Positions 43,011-44,224 of a stretch of 44,224 bases of DNA are shown piece by piece. The notes beneath the pieces were generated by a model that saw nothing but the letters and a program-made list of their open reading frames with translations, ran no database searches and was not told the origin of the DNA. Location of the stretch: assembly GCF_030068445.1 (NCBI RefSeq), contig NZ_JAQPOK010000159.1, positions 1 to 44,224 of the forward strand. The letters run 5' to 3'. The DNA comes from Roseofilum halophilum BLCC-M91 (lineage in GTDB: Bacteria; Cyanobacteriota; Cyanobacteriia; Cyanobacteriales; Desertifilaceae). How positions within the stretch are numbered: the stretch's first letter is position 1; the number at the start of each line of letters is the position of its first letter. The position numbers were made by a program, and so were the translations under genes.

Positions 43011-43253
43011 GCAGGGGCGGATCGGTTTGTCCTGGCAACCGGTCACGGTTCTGATATTATAACTGATTTGGCCATTGGCGAGGAGGTGCTGAACCTAGTT
43101 AATCCCCTGACGTTTAGGGATTTAACGGTTACTCAAACCACGGGCAGTTCGGGAGTAGAAACCCAGATTCGCGTCAGTGCCACCAATGAGTTACTGGTAT
43201 CGTTGACGGGGGTTAGCGCGAATGCGGTAACGGCGGAGGTGTTTGTGGTGTAG
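42998..43253 (+). pseudogene. C-terminal fragment of an RTX-like protein
   Basis: From about 42998 the plus strand encodes VYIAGAGADRFVLATGHGSD, then IITDLAIGEEVLNLVNPLTF and an ending NELLVSLTGVSANAVTAEVFVV. This is the pattern of the last calcium-binding repeat (GGAGADxFVL) and terminal domain of cyanobacterial RTX/hemolysin-type proteins. The upstream repeats are absent: the sequence runs into the TnpB remnant. An internal ATG at 43068 could start a 61-residue peptide but is unlikely to be a gene. Calcium binding and secretion are known for full-length family members only. Confidence 0.75.
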
Positions 43254-43261
43254 CTGGGGAG

Positions 43262-43298
43262 CGAGAAACCGGGTTTCTTGAAGAAGCCCGGTTTCTCG
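43262..43298. repeat. Hairpin CGAGAAACCGGG/CCCGGTTTCTCG
   Basis: A 12-bp perfect stem, extended inward by TTCTT/AAGAA across a small mismatch, lies between the RTX fragment and the toxin gene. It could stop transcription from the left but has no strong U tract. It resembles a dispersed hairpin repeat of filamentous cyanobacteria. Confidence 0.8.
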
Positions 43299-43340
43299 AT
43301 ACAGTAATCTTATGGGATAAAGGTTAAGAGGTACAGTGAA

Positions 43341-43700
43341 TTGGAACCAGAGGAGGTGTGGCAAGAAGTTGGTAAAATGGTCATAACCTATCCATTAATG
43401 GAATGCGATCGCTGTGCGATCGCGGTGATGGCATGGTTGGCGCAACAGGGTATTGTCGGAAAAATCCTGAGATTGCAAACAAAACGCCCAAGCGAAATAT
43501 TTATTATTAGTCGTCGCTACACTATGAATGAATCGATTACTGAGAATGGTACACACTATGGAGTAGAGGTGTTAGGATTGGTGTTTGATAATTTGTCTGA
43601 ATATGGCTTGCCAAGATCGCAATGGATTGCTGATTTTATGTGCCCCAGTGGTCAATTTTTAATTGATGAATTAGAATATTTAGGAGATGAGAATGGCTAA
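43341..43700 (+). CDS. Papain-fold toxin domain protein
   Basis: This protein of up to 119 residues matches the small papain-like toxin pattern (Tox-PL-2-like) seen in cyanobacteria. The catalytic Cys is in MECDRCAIAVMAWLAQQGI (Cys25), the His in NGTHYGVEVLG (His72), and the Asp/Asn in VFDNLSEYGL (83-84). It would be a cysteine peptidase or related enzyme acting inside target or host cells. It has no secretion signal, so it is an orphan toxin module or one half of a toxin-antitoxin unit. The start is uncertain: TTG 43341, GTG 43356 or ATG 43377; a TAA at 43305 limits it. It overlaps the next gene by 8 bases. Confidence 0.75.
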   Translation: MEPEEVWQEVGKMVITYPLMECDRCAIAVMAWLAQQGIVGKILRLQTKRPSEIFIISRRYTMNESITENGTHYGVEVLGLVFDNLSEYGLPRSQWIADFMCPSGQFLIDELEYLGDENG

Positions 43701-44013
43701 TTTATTTCATACATTAACCAAAATAAAAGAAGCCCCAGGAATGTATCTCGGTCGGCCTTCAGTTAGCGATCTCTTTATGTTTTTAGTGGGTTATGAATTT
43801 GCGCGATCGCAAATGGGAATAGAATTAGAACCCTCAGAAGAGTATTTTTATCAAAATTTTCAACCTTGGCTTCAGGAAAAATTTGGAGTTCGCAGCACTG
43901 CCAGTTGGGCGAAGCTAATTATGTTATCTTGCCATGATGAAAAGGCTGGATTTCATAAATTCTTTGCACTGCTGGATGAATTCATTGCCCAGGAAAATAA
44001 ACAAGTTGCTTAG
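43693..44013 (+). CDS. Putative immunity protein for the papain-fold toxin
   Basis: This 106-residue protein overlaps the toxin gene, the normal place for immunity genes. ATG 43693 lies 6 bases after AGGAG (43682-43686) and is preferred to ATG 43687. The sequence MYLGRPSVSDLFMFLVGYEFARSQ, then WLQEKFGVRSTASWAKLI and EKAGFHKFFALLDEF fits a small all-alpha family often found beside toxins. I cannot give it a database name. It should bind and block the toxin. A GCGC hairpin-heptamer element follows 77 bases after the stop. Confidence 0.72.
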   Translation: MANLFHTLTKIKEAPGMYLGRPSVSDLFMFLVGYEFARSQMGIELEPSEEYFYQNFQPWLQEKFGVRSTASWAKLIMLSCHDEKAGFHKFFALLDEFIAQENKQVA

Positions 44014-44090
44014 TTAGGCATTAATAATCATAATCGAGTTAATTCACTGATTATATTCCTGTCCAAATAAAGACTTCATGAAAACTTTAC

Positions 44091-44132
44091 AGCGCTTCGC
44101 GCGGTAATGGGTAATGGGTAATGGGTAATGGG
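44091..44132. repeat. Hairpin-heptamer element after the immunity gene
   Basis: AGCGC-TTC-GCGC at 44091-44102 is followed by four GTAATGG units (44104-44131). It is the same element as at nblB and the HtrA-like gene, and again hairpin first, heptamers second when read along the preceding gene. Confidence 0.85.
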
Positions 44133-44224
44133 AAAACCATTTTTTACGCTAGAGTGCCCATTCTTCAGGCTTTTCATGGGACAACACTCTCAAGGAACAT
44201 TTCGATTACTGTACCTCATAACAT

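Noticed and set aside
44176..44224. Start of another gene at the window edge
   Set aside because: Only 16 codons (MGQHSQGTFRLLYLIT) are visible, with no clear ribosome site; cannot be supported.

Overview
The window comes from a cyanobacterium, probably a filamentous one with many repeats. The evidence is the very frequent HIP1 octamer GCGATCGC, a sufR-ftrC-sufBCDS locus, a ferredoxin-thioredoxin reductase catalytic subunit, an NblB-type phycobilisome degradation protein, and many heptanucleotide tandem repeats and hairpin repeats of cyanobacterial type. I cannot name the species. I saw no rRNA, tRNA or CRISPR array.

Left part (1-13450). A HEAT-repeat protein is followed on the minus strand by a small glycan-decoration cluster: a GT2 glycosyltransferase, a sulfotransferase fused to a methyltransferase, and a GT4 glycosyltransferase. 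A cNMP-binding/EAL protein diverges from it. Next is the Fe-S assembly region, with sufR on the minus strand facing ftrC-sufB-sufC-sufD-sufS. The sufR/ftrC spacer holds two perfect CAAC-N6-GTTG SufR operators, so ftrC probably belongs to the SufR regulon.

Middle part (13450-30620). A PIN toxin-antitoxin pair is followed by a MITE-like palindromic element. Then come a CblD (MMADHC)-like protein, a lipoprotein and a GT2 enzyme. A three-gene set on the plus strand encodes an SF2 helicase, an 87-residue protein and a DndD-like SMC/ABC ATPase; it looks like part of a Dnd-type DNA phosphorothioation/restriction system without dndB, dndC or dndE. Further on are a YncE-like beta-propeller, a receiver-histidine kinase hybrid, an AAA ATPase with a degenerate Walker B abutting an SGNH hydrolase, a Uma2 nuclease with a DNA-repeat-encoded coiled tail, DNA polymerase I with a forced TTG start, and a decayed DUF4351 remnant.

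Right part (30620-44224). NblB, a CBS-pair protein, a HAMP-less chemoreceptor-like protein, an ABC substrate-binding protein with its Tat signal about 90 residues in, an SRPBCC protein, a DUF58 protein and an HtrA-like protease are followed by a 1477-residue SF1 helicase with a possible RelE-like N-terminus and a long helical C-terminal half. Upstream of that gene is an accessory patch: the 3' remnant of a TnpB gene with its right-end RNA scaffold, abutting the C-terminal remnant of an RTX-type protein, then a papain-fold toxin and its overlapping putative immunity gene.

Two themes recur. Several genes end in or just before heptamer tracts, some capped by a GCGC hairpin; in at least two cases the tract supplies the last codons and the stop. 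A second hairpin family keeps an AGA loop while its stem bases change in pairs. The best candidates for an undescribed system are the helicase/small protein/DndD trio and the giant helicase beside the TnpB and toxin remnants.
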